Positions 17,781-25,921 of a stretch of DNA of 64,000 nt are shown here, piece after piece. A program made the translations under genes and the position numbers. The notes beneath the pieces are model-generated. The model ran no database searches, had not been told where the DNA came from, and was given only the letters and a program-made list of their open reading frames with translations. The stretch is taken from assembly GCA_964449165.1 (NCBI GenBank), contig CAYVAT010000006.1, forward strand, positions 70,151-134,150. Direction: 5' to 3'. Within the stretch, counting starts at the first letter, position 1. The number at the start of each line of letters is the position of its first letter. Source of the stretch: CAYSCW01 sp964449165. GTDB taxonomy: Bacteria > Acidobacteriota > Aminicenantia > Aminicenantales > Aminicenantaceae.

Positions 17781-18115
17781 TGAAACTTTTAATAGTGATA
17801 CTCAACAAGGTGGAAAAACTGGAGGAAGTGCTGGAAGGCTTTATTGAAATCGGTATCACAGGGGCTACTGTTATAGACAGCGTTGGCATGGGCCAAATTC
17901 TCTCTGAGGAAGTTCCCATTTTTGCCGGATTGAGATTCATGTTTGCTGGCAATAAACCTCACAACAAAACCATTTTTTCTGCAATTCGAGATGAGAAAGA
18001 AATGCCGGCCATCGAGCTTCTGCGCAAAATCTTGGGAGATATAAATCAGCCAGGAACAGGAATTGTCTTCACTATTCCCATAGAGAGAGTGGAAGGCTTG
18101 AAGCCTGAGATTTAG
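17780..18115 (+). CDS. PII-like regulatory protein
   Basis: This 111-residue protein has the ferredoxin-like PII layout: KLLIVILNKVEKLEEVLEGF, then GITGATVIDSVGMGQIL, a loop region that lacks the classical uridylylated Tyr context, and GTGIVFTIPIERVEGL at the C-terminus, close to the PII tail. It overlaps the EIIA stop (TGATG) and is 5 bp from the first antiporter. PII-like proteins often bind nucleotides and gate a neighbouring transporter, so direct control of the adjacent antiporters is the best inference. Confidence 0.75.
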   Translation: MKLLIVILNKVEKLEEVLEGFIEIGITGATVIDSVGMGQILSEEVPIFAGLRFMFAGNKPHNKTIFSAIRDEKEMPAIELLRKILGDINQPGTGIVFTIPIERVEGLKPEI

Positions 18116-18120
18116 TCTTT

Positions 18121-19329
18121 ATGAAAGTCTTTTTTGCTTTTGGCCTTCTTATCCTCATCGCCTTTCTCGGTTCTCGCTTCCTTTTCAGGGGAAAGAAATT
18201 CCTCACTCCGGTCAATTATTTCGTTCTTTCCGGGTTGATTTATATTTTTTTGGGCATTGTCCTGGGTAAACATGGACTCAATGTTTTGAGCCAGGAGGTA
18301 CTCAAAGGGCTTCATCCTCTGATCAGTTTGGGATTAGGCTGGATCGGATTTCTGTTCGGCTTTCAGCTTGAGTTCCGCTATCTTCGACGTTTCCCCCGAA
18401 AATTCATCAGTCTTTCTTTTCTGCAGTTTTTTTTCGTTTTTGTTCTAGTCAGCCTAATCTTTGCCTGGATTTTGTCTGTTTTATTTTCATCTCAACCCTC
18501 CTACCTTCTTTATGGGATGGCTGTGGCCTTTGGTCTTCTGGCAAGTCTCAGCTCACCTACTCTCCTCAATTTTGCTACTTCGATAATACCCAGGAAGGGA
18601 GATTATTATTACCTGGCACGATTTCTAGTCAGCGTCAGCGGATTTTGGGCGATTAGTGGCTTGATTCTCATTTCATCTTTCTGGCGCTATCCCTTTTCTA
18701 GGCAGAAGGTCTTTCTGGAAGGTCTTATCCTTTTTTCTTCTTTGCTCCTCTTTGCTCTCTTAATCGGAGCTTCGTTCCATTTTCTCACCAGAAAGAGAGC
18801 CACAGGACAGGATATTTTTGTCTTTCTACTAAGTTTGGTGTTTTTCGCATCCGGTGCTGCTTTCTTTTTCAACCTTTCTCCTCTCTGCGTATGTATGGTC
18901 ATGGGCATAGCCTTCTCCAACCTCACCAGGATTCAAGAGAAAGTATACCCTCTTCTTCTCTCGGCTGAGAAGCCATTCTACATAACTTTTTTGATACTCA
19001 TCGGAGCTCTATGGGAACTTGATTTTCAATACACTATTGCCATATTAGTCGGGCTTATTGTGATTTTGAGGGTTATTGGTTTTTCTCTTCCTCTAAAGCC
19101 TGCTGGTGGATTGCTTGATTTTTCTTATCGTCTTCCTTTCCGTTTCGGACTCTGTTTTCTCTCACCAGGAGGCATAGCAGTGGCATTTGCCATCAGTATC
19201 AAATTGATGTATCCGTTGCCTCTTACCGATATCTTTTTTTCCACAGCTCTATTTTCCATCATCATCAGTGAGTTTATAAGCCCCTGGGCTTTGAAAATAT
19301 CTTTGGTAAGGCTTGAGTCAGAAGAATGA
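18121..19329 (+). CDS. CPA2-like antiporter subunit, lacking the membrane Asp seen in its neighbour
   Basis: The 402-residue product has about eleven to twelve hydrophobic helices and the general Kef/Na-H exchanger layout, including LHPLISLGLGWIGFLFGFQLE and GLLASLSSPTLLNFATS. Where the next gene product has SVAVVKDFVLIIFF, this one has LVSVSGFWAISGLIL, so the expected ion-binding Asp is absent in my by-eye alignment. It ends inside the start codon of the second antiporter (ATGA). It may form a heteromer with that subunit or act as a sensor-like transporter homologue. Confidence 0.8.
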   Translation: MKVFFAFGLLILIAFLGSRFLFRGKKFLTPVNYFVLSGLIYIFLGIVLGKHGLNVLSQEVLKGLHPLISLGLGWIGFLFGFQLEFRYLRRFPRKFISLSFLQFFFVFVLVSLIFAWILSVLFSSQPSYLLYGMAVAFGLLASLSSPTLLNFATSIIPRKGDYYYLARFLVSVSGFWAISGLILISSFWRYPFSRQKVFLEGLILFSSLLLFALLIGASFHFLTRKRATGQDIFVFLLSLVFFASGAAFFFNLSPLCVCMVMGIAFSNLTRIQEKVYPLLLSAEKPFYITFLILIGALWELDFQYTIAILVGLIVILRVIGFSLPLKPAGGLLDFSYRLPFRFGLCFLSPGGIAVAFAISIKLMYPLPLTDIFFSTALFSIIISEFISPWALKISLVRLESEE

Positions 19330-20615
19330 GTGTCATTGTCCTTTTCCTCGTCCTCGCGGTTATGCTTTTTCTCAGAAGTCCTTTCTCTGCTCCCTTTTCT
19401 CTTCCTGAACAGGGATCCTCCCTTGCCCTGGGCTTCATCATGATTTTTGCCTTTTTAGGGGGAAAGAATATCAACCGACTCAAGCTTCCTCAAATCACGG
19501 GATATATTCTGGCAGGAATTGTTTGTGGCCCTTATCTTCTCAAACTCCTGCAAACAGGAGAAGTCCATGACTTGCAACTCTTGGATGGATTGGCCTTAAG
19601 TCTGATAGCTTTGACCGCTGGTGGAGAGATGGATCGAGAAAGGCTCAGAGGAAGCTGGCGTGCCATTACTTTTCTTGTTTTTTCCCAGACAGTTTTTATC
19701 GTGGGTGGAGTTATTCTTTTTGTATGGCTTTTTCGCTCGTTCTTTTCCTTTTTTTCGGGAAAGCCCGGACTTGAAGTCTTGGCTATCTCTCTTCTCCTGG
19801 GAACTCTGGCCACAGCCACTTCGCCTTCTACCACCATAGCTGTCATCACCGAGAGTCGGTCCAAAGGAAAGTACACAGACCTGATCCTGAGCGTAGCTGT
19901 AGTCAAAGATTTTGTGCTGATCATCTTTTTTGCTTTTTCCCTTTCTTTCTCTAAGTCCCTGGTTTTCCCTGGACAGGCGTTTGATTTCGGATTTCTTCTC
20001 CGTATTTTGTCAGAGATCGGCGGTTCTGTTCTCTTAGGGATTGTCGTGGGCATAGGAATCACCCTTTATCTGAAATTTGTTAAAAAAGAGATCACTGTAT
20101 TCATATTGAGTGTTGCCTTCTTTACCTATCAGATTTCACAAAGTTTCGGCTTGCATCCTCTCCTTGTCTGCCTGCTTGCTGGCTTTTTGGTCAAGAATTT
20201 TTCCTCCCAGGGCGAAAGCCTGATCGACGCTCTAGAAAGAAGCTCTGTTCCTGTTTTCATCATCTTTTTTGCCATTTCTGGAGCGTCCATCGACCTTGGA
20301 GCCCTGCGGAGAAGCTGGACTTTAGCACTTTTATTTGTCATCTGGAGAGGAGTTCTCAAGTTTTGCGGAACCTATGCCGGTGGTAAGCTGGCTAAAGAAG
20401 ATTCAGTCATCAACAGGAAGAGTTGGGCAGGTTTCATCTCCCAGGCCGGTGTAGCTCTGGGAATGGCTGTAATCATCGAGCGCACTTTTCCTTCATGGGG
20501 AGGAGAGTTCAAGATACTGGTCTTGGCTGTGATCGCTATCAATCAAATTATCGGTCCTGTGCTTCTGCAAAGATTCTTGGCAAAGGTCGGCGAAACAGGA
20601 AAAAAAGATTCCTAG
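19326..20615 (+). CDS. CPA2-family cation:proton antiporter
   Basis: This 429-residue membrane protein shows clear Kef-type features: LKLPQITGYILAGIVCGPYLL, LALSLIALTAGGEMD, TLATATSPSTTIAVITESRSKGKYTDLIL and the intramembrane Asp in SVAVVKDFVLIIFF. SLIDALERSSVPVFIIFFAISGA follows near the C-terminal third. There is no cytosolic NAD-binding (RCK/TrkA-N) domain at the end, so regulation probably comes from separate proteins such as the PII-like and EIIA-like products upstream. It is the last gene of the four-gene operon. Confidence 0.88.
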   Translation: MSVIVLFLVLAVMLFLRSPFSAPFSLPEQGSSLALGFIMIFAFLGGKNINRLKLPQITGYILAGIVCGPYLLKLLQTGEVHDLQLLDGLALSLIALTAGGEMDRERLRGSWRAITFLVFSQTVFIVGGVILFVWLFRSFFSFFSGKPGLEVLAISLLLGTLATATSPSTTIAVITESRSKGKYTDLILSVAVVKDFVLIIFFAFSLSFSKSLVFPGQAFDFGFLLRILSEIGGSVLLGIVVGIGITLYLKFVKKEITVFILSVAFFTYQISQSFGLHPLLVCLLAGFLVKNFSSQGESLIDALERSSVPVFIIFFAISGASIDLGALRRSWTLALLFVIWRGVLKFCGTYAGGKLAKEDSVINRKSWAGFISQAGVALGMAVIIERTFPSWGGEFKILVLAVIAINQIIGPVLLQRFLAKVGETGKKDS

Positions 20616-20656
20616 GGTAAGACTCCGTCATTAATTTTATGCCTAGGGTTGAATTT

Positions 20657-20687
20657 ATGCTTCAGACTTTCATTTCTGAAGAAGCAT
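20657..20687. terminator. Hairpin between convergent antiporter and thiD-like genes
   Basis: ATGCTTCAGA (20657-20666) pairs with TCTGAAG/AAGCAT (20675-20687) with one bulge and an 8-nt loop. It sits between two convergent genes but lacks a strong T-run, so a bidirectional terminator is only possible. Confidence 0.4.
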
Positions 20688-20698
20688 ATTATCGGGCT

Positions 20699-21475
20699 TT
20701 AAAGAGGAAAGCTGATGATGTATTGGCTCTTACCGATTGCCACTGCCTCTCTGATGGCTCTATGGGTAAGCTTTGAGGCGAGGAAGAAGGCCCTATCAAG
20801 AGGATTGCCTTTTACTAAGTAGGCAAGAAGGCTTGAAGAGAAAAAACATCCTGTCCCATGGACTCTTTTCCTGACTTCTTTCTTTTTCAGAGCAAAAAAA
20901 TCTTTTCCGTCAAAGAGGATGTCAATTTTTTGTTCGGGTAAGTGTCCTCCTTTAACCAGGCAGGGAATCCGGGTGAGCTGATAGATTTTTTCGGCAGCTT
21001 CCTTCATCTCATCGGCTGTTCTGACGCTATTCCTTGATATAAGCGCAGCCTCTTCCAGGTTGGGAGTGAGGAGAGTGGCTTTTCCTTTAATGGCTCGGAT
21101 ATAACTGGATAGAGCATCCCTGTCAATAAGCCACTGGCCCGAGCTGGATTTGAAGACCGGGTCAATTACCCTGGGAATGCTGGAATGCTGGGATAAAATC
21201 CTGGCAACCACCTGAATATTTTCTTCGGATGCAACCATCCCTACCTTGATGCCGGAGAGGGTAAAATCCTCTTTAACTGATTGGTACTGACTCCACAGAA
21301 ATTCAGGTGGAAGGCTGTGCATTTCGTTAACCGCTTTGGTGTTTTGTGAAGTCACAGAGGTCAGGATGGCCATTCCCATAAAGTCAAGGAAGCGAAAGAC
21401 ATTCACATCGAGAAGCACTCCGGCGCCGGAAGTGGGATCGTACCCAGCTACGGAAAGGAGAATTTTTTTCACCAC
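20699..21475 (-). CDS. thiD: Hydroxymethylpyrimidine/phosphomethylpyrimidine kinase-like protein
   Basis: The 258-residue ribokinase-fold enzyme shows the ThiD pattern: LLSVAGYDPTSGAGVLLDVNVF, TSVTSQNT, IKVGMVASEENI, RVIDPVFKSSSG, LLTPNLEEAALI, CLVKGGH and the active-site VHGTGCFFSSSL. ThiD phosphorylates HMP and HMP-P in thiamine synthesis. It uses GTG at 21475 or 21472, with a weak AAGG upstream. No other thiamine gene or thiamine riboswitch is nearby, so related pyridoxal or pyrimidine kinases remain possible. Confidence 0.85.
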   Translation of the reverse strand: MVKKILLSVAGYDPTSGAGVLLDVNVFRFLDFMGMAILTSVTSQNTKAVNEMHSLPPEFLWSQYQSVKEDFTLSGIKVGMVASEENIQVVARILSQHSSIPRVIDPVFKSSSGQWLIDRDALSSYIRAIKGKATLLTPNLEEAALISRNSVRTADEMKEAAEKIYQLTRIPCLVKGGHLPEQKIDILFDGKDFFALKKKEVRKRVHGTGCFFSSSLLAYLVKGNPLDRAFFLASKLTHRAIREAVAIGKSQYIISFPL

Positions 21476-21569
21476 TGGAGTGCCTTACTTTACCGCATTC
21501 ATTTTAGATGAAAAGAGACGCAAAAGCCAATGAAGGTTGTTTGAAGTAGCCATTTCCGTGACAGTTCAT

Positions 21570-21653
21570 AAAAGCGTTGATTCCCATCCATCCTCGCCAA
21601 GACCCTCCCACCCGCCACCATGGGCTTCGGATAGACAGTGTTTATATGCTTAT
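21570..21653 (+). repeat. Composite intergenic repeat: core plus short tail
   Basis: AAAGCGTTGATTCCCATCCATCC starts the core and GGGCTTCGGATAGACAG ends it, with CCAAGACCCTCCCACCC in the centre. ATGCTTAT at 21646-21653 follows and ends 8 bp before the -35 box of the acylphosphatase promoter. Confidence 0.75.
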
Positions 21654-21661
21654 CAGCCAAT

Positions 21662-21690
21662 TTTACGTTTTTCCTCTGTTATGCTAATAT
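21662..21690 (+). promoter_or_regulatory. Candidate promoter for the acylphosphatase gene
   Basis: TTTACG (21662-21667) and TAATAT (21685-21690) are 17 bp apart. The start codon at 21707 would give a leader of only about 10 nt, consistent with the lack of a clear ribosome binding site there. Confidence 0.45.
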
Positions 21691-21706
21691 AGATGCGATT
21701 CAAGAG

Positions 21707-21991
21707 ATGAATGCAAGGGCCCATATTTTTGTCTCTGGTCGAGTCCAGGGAGTCTTTTTCAGGGATCATACCAGAAGATGGGCTGCTTCTCTCCATCTTA
21801 CGGGTTGGGTAAGAAACCTGATGGATGGTAGGGTTGAGGTCCTGGCAGAAGGGGATAAAGACAGAATAGAGGATCTCATTTCACGATTAAGGGAAGGCCC
21901 GCCTATGGCTTTTGTTGAAAATTCGGAAGTGGTTTGGGAAGAATACAAAGGAGAATTCAGCGATTTCCGGATAACATGGGCCCATTTTTGA
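21707..21991 (+). CDS. acyP: Acylphosphatase
   Basis: Starting at ATG 21707 gives a 94-residue protein, the normal size for this family; the longer frame adds an unrelated hydrophobic stretch. It has HIFVSGRVQGVFFRDHTRRWA with the catalytic Arg in the phosphate loop and LTGWVRNLMDGRVEVLAEGD with the catalytic Asn. Acylphosphatase hydrolyses carboxyl-phosphate bonds such as acetyl phosphate or carbamoyl phosphate in the cytosol. It appears monocistronic. Confidence 0.93.
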   Translation: MNARAHIFVSGRVQGVFFRDHTRRWAASLHLTGWVRNLMDGRVEVLAEGDKDRIEDLISRLREGPPMAFVENSEVVWEEYKGEFSDFRITWAHF

Positions 21992-22055
21992 AAGCCTCAA
22001 GGAGCCTCCTTTTATTTTCTGAAAGGAATGCATTTTCTCGAAGAAAGGGTTTGGC

Positions 22056-22379
22056 ATGTTAAAGATAAGCAAAGAAAATCAGCCTAAAGTGAAGGTTTTT
22101 GATGGAGTGGTTCGGAGGACCCTTGCCTGTGGTAAGGACGTTCTCATGGCTAAATTTGAATACAAAAAAGGCTCCAAGGTGCCTCCCCACAAACACTCCT
22201 ATGAACAGGTGACAACCATCCTTGCAGGGGAGCAGAAGATCATCTTCAGTAAAGAGGGAAAGAAGGAGGAAATCATCATAAAAAATGGAGATTCCTACAT
22301 CATGCCTGCCAACTTTGTGCACGAACAAGAGAGTCTTACAGATTCAGTCACAATAGATGCCTGGAGTCTGGCACCATAA
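22056..22379 (+). CDS. Small single-domain cupin protein
   Basis: The 107-residue product is a one-domain cupin. Metal ligands are visible in VPPHKHSYEQ (two His and a Glu) and the second motif has the His of IMPANFVHEQE. AAAGGG precedes the ATG. Proteins like this can be isomerases, dioxygenases or ligand sensors, and the sequence alone does not choose among them. It stands alone, 64 bp after the acylphosphatase gene on the same strand. Confidence 0.85.
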   Translation: MLKISKENQPKVKVFDGVVRRTLACGKDVLMAKFEYKKGSKVPPHKHSYEQVTTILAGEQKIIFSKEGKKEEIIIKNGDSYIMPANFVHEQESLTDSVTIDAWSLAP

Positions 22380-22471
22380 GACTTTTTCGCTGAATTTCTC
22401 GGCAATTTAGGAAGGTCTAGAGAAACTCTCATTACTTCCCCCTTCTTTTTCAAGGATAAGCTGAGGACGAT

Positions 22472-22750
22472 TTAATGAGGCTTCTTCTGTTGGAGGAATT
22501 TCTGACGGCATTCCTCAGAGCAAAAATAATACTCTTTTCCTTGATGGATTTCTCTTATGGCATCTTCCTTGGGAAGATAAGTGTTACACATTTCGTCCTT
22601 GACCATGAATCCTGAAGCTGGTTTTGATGGGTGCAGTGACTTTTTGACTTTGCTCAAAGCGCTGAAGAAGCGGATGATTAAATAGATGATGTAGATCAGG
22701 AAGGCGTAGAGAATAATCTTTATGATTTGCACCTTTCCAATGTAGAGCAT
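22472..22750 (-). CDS. Membrane-anchored YHS/TRASH-like metal-binding protein
   Basis: The start at 22750 is favoured by AGGGGA just upstream and by the membrane helix that follows (VQIIKIILYAFLIYIIYLII). A longer frame to 22870 exists but adds nothing recognisable. The C-terminal half contains MVKDEMCNTYLPKEDAI and KEYYFCSEECRQKFL, so a Cys followed by a C..EC pair as in YHS and TRASH domains, which bind metals. Total 93 residues. The partner and metal are unknown. Confidence 0.7.
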   Translation of the reverse strand: MLYIGKVQIIKIILYAFLIYIIYLIIRFFSALSKVKKSLHPSKPASGFMVKDEMCNTYLPKEDAIREIHQGKEYYFCSEECRQKFLQQKKPH

Positions 22751-22896
22751 TTCCCCTGGTGTGTCAAATAGGGAAGATAAAAATTTCCTTGATTGTTCGT
22801 GGAGTAAAAAGTAATATGGAAAAGAATTACTAACTTGTATTATCCGGAAACATGCGAAATCTTTAATCATGCCATGAATTCATAAAGGGAGAGAGA

Positions 22897-24042
22897 ATGG
22901 ATTTTTTATTAACCCAGGAACAGGAAATTTTAAGGGATTCCATCAGGAAGTTTTCCCAGAAGGAAATCCAACCCATTGTCAAAGATAGCGACGAAAAAGG
23001 AAAATGGCCGGAGGAATTGACCAGGAAGCTGGGAGAGATGGGACTTTTAGGAATCATCATTCCCCCAGAATATCAGGGTGCTGGATATTCAAATGTTGAC
23101 TATATCATCATCCTGGAGGAAATATCCAAGGTCGATCCTTCGGTCGGCTTGGTAGTTGCTGCCCACAATTCTCTCTGTTCAAACCACATCAACATGTTCT
23201 GCAACGAAGAGCAGAAGAAAAAATACCTGACTCGGTTGGCTTCCGGACAGACATTAGGAGCCTGGGGCCTGACTGAGGCTGAAGCAGGTTCTGATGCAGC
23301 TGCCCTCAGGACCAAGGCCGTGAAAAAAGGAGATCATTGGGTTCTCAATGGTACAAAGCTTTTTATCACCAACGGCTCCTTGGCTGAGATTGCCGTGGTG
23401 GTGGCGGTCACAGATCCTGAAAAGGGAAGGAATGGTATCTCTGCTTTTATCCTGGAGAAGGGAATGGAAGGATTTAAGCCAGGGAAAAAAGAAGATAAAT
23501 TAGGAATTAGAGCAGCTGACACTTCTGAACTCATATTCGAGGATGTCCAGGTTCCTGCGGAAAACTTGGTTGGGGAGGAAGGAAAAGGATATAGACAGTC
23601 CATGGCTATCCTGGATGGAGGCAGAGTTAGTATCGCTGGATTTTCTTTGGGCATCGCTGCTGCAGCTTTGGAGGAAAGCCTCAGATATTCCAAGGAGAGG
23701 GTCCAGTTTAATCAGCCCATCGCCAATTTCCAGGCAATCCAATGGATGCTTGCCGATGGGTTTACAGAGCTTGAAGCGGCTCGTCTCCTGACCTTTCGAG
23801 CGGCGTTTCTTGAGGATCAGGGGAAGAAAATTCCAAAGGAATCAGCTATGGCCAAGCTTTTCGCCAGTGAGCTTGCGGTGAAAGCTTCCTCCATGGCCGT
23901 ACAGATATTCGGAGGATATGGCTTCACCAGGGATTATCCCGTAGAGAAGTTCTACAGGGATTCAAAACTGGCCACTATCGGAGAAGGGACATCTGAGATT
24001 CAACGTTGGATCATCGCACACAAAGTCCTTTCTGAGTATTGA
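22897..24042 (+). CDS. Acyl-CoA dehydrogenase
   Basis: This 381-residue flavoenzyme introduces the alpha-beta double bond into an acyl-CoA. It carries LTQEQEILRDSIRKF at the start, GAWGLTEAEAGSDAA for FAD and substrate contacts, WVLNGTKLFITNG, and RVQFNQPIANFQAIQ. The catalytic Glu is in LATIGEGTSEIQR near residue 368. Length and motif pattern match short/medium-chain enzymes. It is 70 bp upstream of the MeaB GTPase gene on the same strand, suggesting a joint role in branched or odd-chain acyl-CoA breakdown. Confidence 0.94.
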   Translation: MDFLLTQEQEILRDSIRKFSQKEIQPIVKDSDEKGKWPEELTRKLGEMGLLGIIIPPEYQGAGYSNVDYIIILEEISKVDPSVGLVVAAHNSLCSNHINMFCNEEQKKKYLTRLASGQTLGAWGLTEAEAGSDAAALRTKAVKKGDHWVLNGTKLFITNGSLAEIAVVVAVTDPEKGRNGISAFILEKGMEGFKPGKKEDKLGIRAADTSELIFEDVQVPAENLVGEEGKGYRQSMAILDGGRVSIAGFSLGIAAAALEESLRYSKERVQFNQPIANFQAIQWMLADGFTELEAARLLTFRAAFLEDQGKKIPKESAMAKLFASELAVKASSMAVQIFGGYGFTRDYPVEKFYRDSKLATIGEGTSEIQRWIIAHKVLSEY

Positions 24043-24111
24043 TTCCAATCCAGAAAAGAACCAATCTCAGAATTCAATCCAGAAGAATATCGTCAAGATG
24101 TAGAAGGAGAA

Positions 24112-25047
24112 ATGGTCGCGATCGCGCAAGAATTACTTAAGGGCAATCCGAGAGCAATCGCTAAGGCGATCTCCATGGTGGAAGATGAGAGTCGCCAAGC
24201 GCGAGAACTGTTGAAGAAGATATTTACCCATAGCGGCCGCTCCATGGTAATCGGAATCACAGGATCCCCAGGTTCTGGCAAGAGCACTTTGGTTGATCAG
24301 ATGATTCCCCTCCTCAGGAAGAGAGATAAGAAAATCGGTATCGTGGCTGTGGATCCTTCCAGTCCTTTCAGCGGAGGCGCTATTCTGGGCGATCGCATCA
24401 GAATGATGCGGCATAGCATTGACCCGGAAGTCTTCATCAGGAGTATGGCTACCAGGGGCCATCTTGGTGGATTGGCCAAAACCACGGGAGAAGCGATCAC
24501 AATTCTCGAGGCAGCAGGCAAGGACCTTATTCTCGTGGAGACGGTGGGAGTTGGTCAGGACGAAGTAGAGGTGGTCAAACTGGCTGATGTGGTTGTGGTG
24601 GTTTTGTTCCCCGGCACAGGGGATGACATCCAGGTATTCAAGGCAGGTGTTATGGAGATAGCTGATATCTTTGTGCTTAATAAAGCTGATTCACCAGAGA
24701 CGGAGAGGTTGGAGAGACAATTGAAGGCTGTGCTGGACATAGGTCTGAAAAAGGAGGAATCGATACCTGTGGTCAAAACAGTGGCCACCGAGGGCAAAGG
24801 AACAGAAAGGCTGATCAGTGAAATCCACAGGTTCATTTCAAGTAAAAGCCGCGAACAACAGGAAGCAAAAAGGAAGAGATTTATATCCTGGATGCTCAAA
24901 GATATCATAACAGAGAGAATACTCCGGGAAGTCGCCCGGAATATCCGGGACTCTGAGTGGGAGGGATATGTAGAGAGAATCTTTAAAAGAGAGATCGATC
25001 CTTATACCGTGGCAGAGAAATTGGTGAAGGAAGTAAGAGGAAGTTAA
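24112..25047 (+). CDS. meaB: Methylmalonyl-CoA mutase-associated GTPase MeaB
   Basis: The 311-residue G3E-type GTPase has the P-loop GITGSPGSGKSTLVDQ, then VAVDPSSPFSGGAILGDRIRM, RSMATRGHLGGLA, LVETVGVGQDEVEV and the NKAD base motif. MeaB protects and reloads the B12-dependent methylmalonyl-CoA mutase (or a related acyl-CoA mutase). No mutase subunit is in the window, but the acyl-CoA dehydrogenase upstream fits the same pathway. GAAGGAGA lies before the ATG. Confidence 0.93.
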   Translation: MVAIAQELLKGNPRAIAKAISMVEDESRQARELLKKIFTHSGRSMVIGITGSPGSGKSTLVDQMIPLLRKRDKKIGIVAVDPSSPFSGGAILGDRIRMMRHSIDPEVFIRSMATRGHLGGLAKTTGEAITILEAAGKDLILVETVGVGQDEVEVVKLADVVVVVLFPGTGDDIQVFKAGVMEIADIFVLNKADSPETERLERQLKAVLDIGLKKEESIPVVKTVATEGKGTERLISEIHRFISSKSREQQEAKRKRFISWMLKDIITERILREVARNIRDSEWEGYVERIFKREIDPYTVAEKLVKEVRGS

Positions 25048-25111
25048 GGCCCGGATAACCGCGAAAGAGGTTGATGATGAGTGTTCATTCCCAATTTCTT
25101 CCCCGAAGAAG

Positions 25112-25618
25112 TCATTTGGGCTCTTGTGAATGAAGAGCCATTATCCATCTGGCGAAGCTCTGAGCATCGGCGATATCACCTTTGTCTGGATGGGTATGGG
25201 CAGATGGTGCCATCTCTGTCCAGAGTTGGTGCTCTGGAGATTTTTTTAGCTTTCCCAGGACTTCAGGCGATACTTTTCCTCGGCAAGAAAATGTGCCCAA
25301 AATTTTTCCTCTGGCAGCTAGAACGACTGCGTGTTCAAGGGCTGCTCTGGATAATCGGCTTCCCGTATGAGATCCGTGGGTAGAAAAAAGCGCGATTTTT
25401 TTTCCTGAGGGGATATTATTCAGGAATTGTTCAACTTTGTAAGGAACGCCGTGAGAATGGACAGGAAACCCGATGAAAACGAGCTGGTATTCCTCGATAT
25501 CTTCCACTTCATCCAAGGGCTTGAGGGCTTTCTCTCCTTCCAGGGTTTCGTAGATTGCTTCTGCTATCTTTTTTGTATTTCCTGTCAAGCTGTAGTATGT
25601 TATCAGGCTTTTTCTCAT
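25112..25618 (-). CDS. Flavodoxin-family protein
   Basis: The 168-residue protein has the FMN phosphate loop YYSLTGNTKKIAEAI, then LVFIGFPVHSHGVP and KKIALFSTHGSHTGS, all in the order expected for flavodoxin-like folds. The C-terminal third is charged with no extra domain. It is probably an electron-transfer or NAD(P)H:quinone-type protein in the cytosol; no redox partner lies next to it. It converges on meaB with a 64-bp gap. Confidence 0.85.
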   Translation of the reverse strand: MRKSLITYYSLTGNTKKIAEAIYETLEGEKALKPLDEVEDIEEYQLVFIGFPVHSHGVPYKVEQFLNNIPSGKKIALFSTHGSHTGSRLSRAALEHAVVLAARGKILGTFSCRGKVSPEVLGKLKKSPEHQLWTEMAPSAHTHPDKGDIADAQSFARWIMALHSQEPK

Positions 25619-25740
25619 CGGTGATTTCCCTTCTTCAGTAATACTCCATCCCCGAATTCTATGAATCTGAATGAAGCTTTTCTTGTTCTCTGAGAGATTA
25701 TTCTTCCATAAATTTGTAAAAAACGCTAGGGGTTGTTTTG

Positions 25741-25868
25741 AAGCATTTCATTGACTGTGATGAGTGAGGATGTTTCTTCCAGCTAATTAGTGAAGCGGCG
25801 GTTCCTGTTCATCTGAAGCCCATAGTGGTGGGTGGGAGGGTCTTGGCGAGGATGAATGGGAACCGGTG
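25741..25868 (-). repeat. Composite intergenic repeat: core (25795-25868) and tail (25741-25762)
   Basis: In minus orientation the core arms are GGTTCCCATTCATCC and GATGAACAGGAACCGCC around CCAAGACCCTCCCACCC. AAGCATTTCATTGACTGTGATG at the left is the tail in reverse complement, pointing at the flavodoxin gene. The 303-bp gap 25619-25921 holds nothing else recognisable. Confidence 0.78.
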
Positions 25869-25921
25869 ATTGACTGTTTCTTTCATCATGAGTATTACGG
25901 ATAAGGAAAGGCGTGAATGGA

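Noticed and set aside
20699..21475. Thiamine riboswitch near the thiD-like gene
   Set aside because: The upstream region shows no TPP (THI box) consensus such as CTGAGA, and no other thiamine gene is adjacent.
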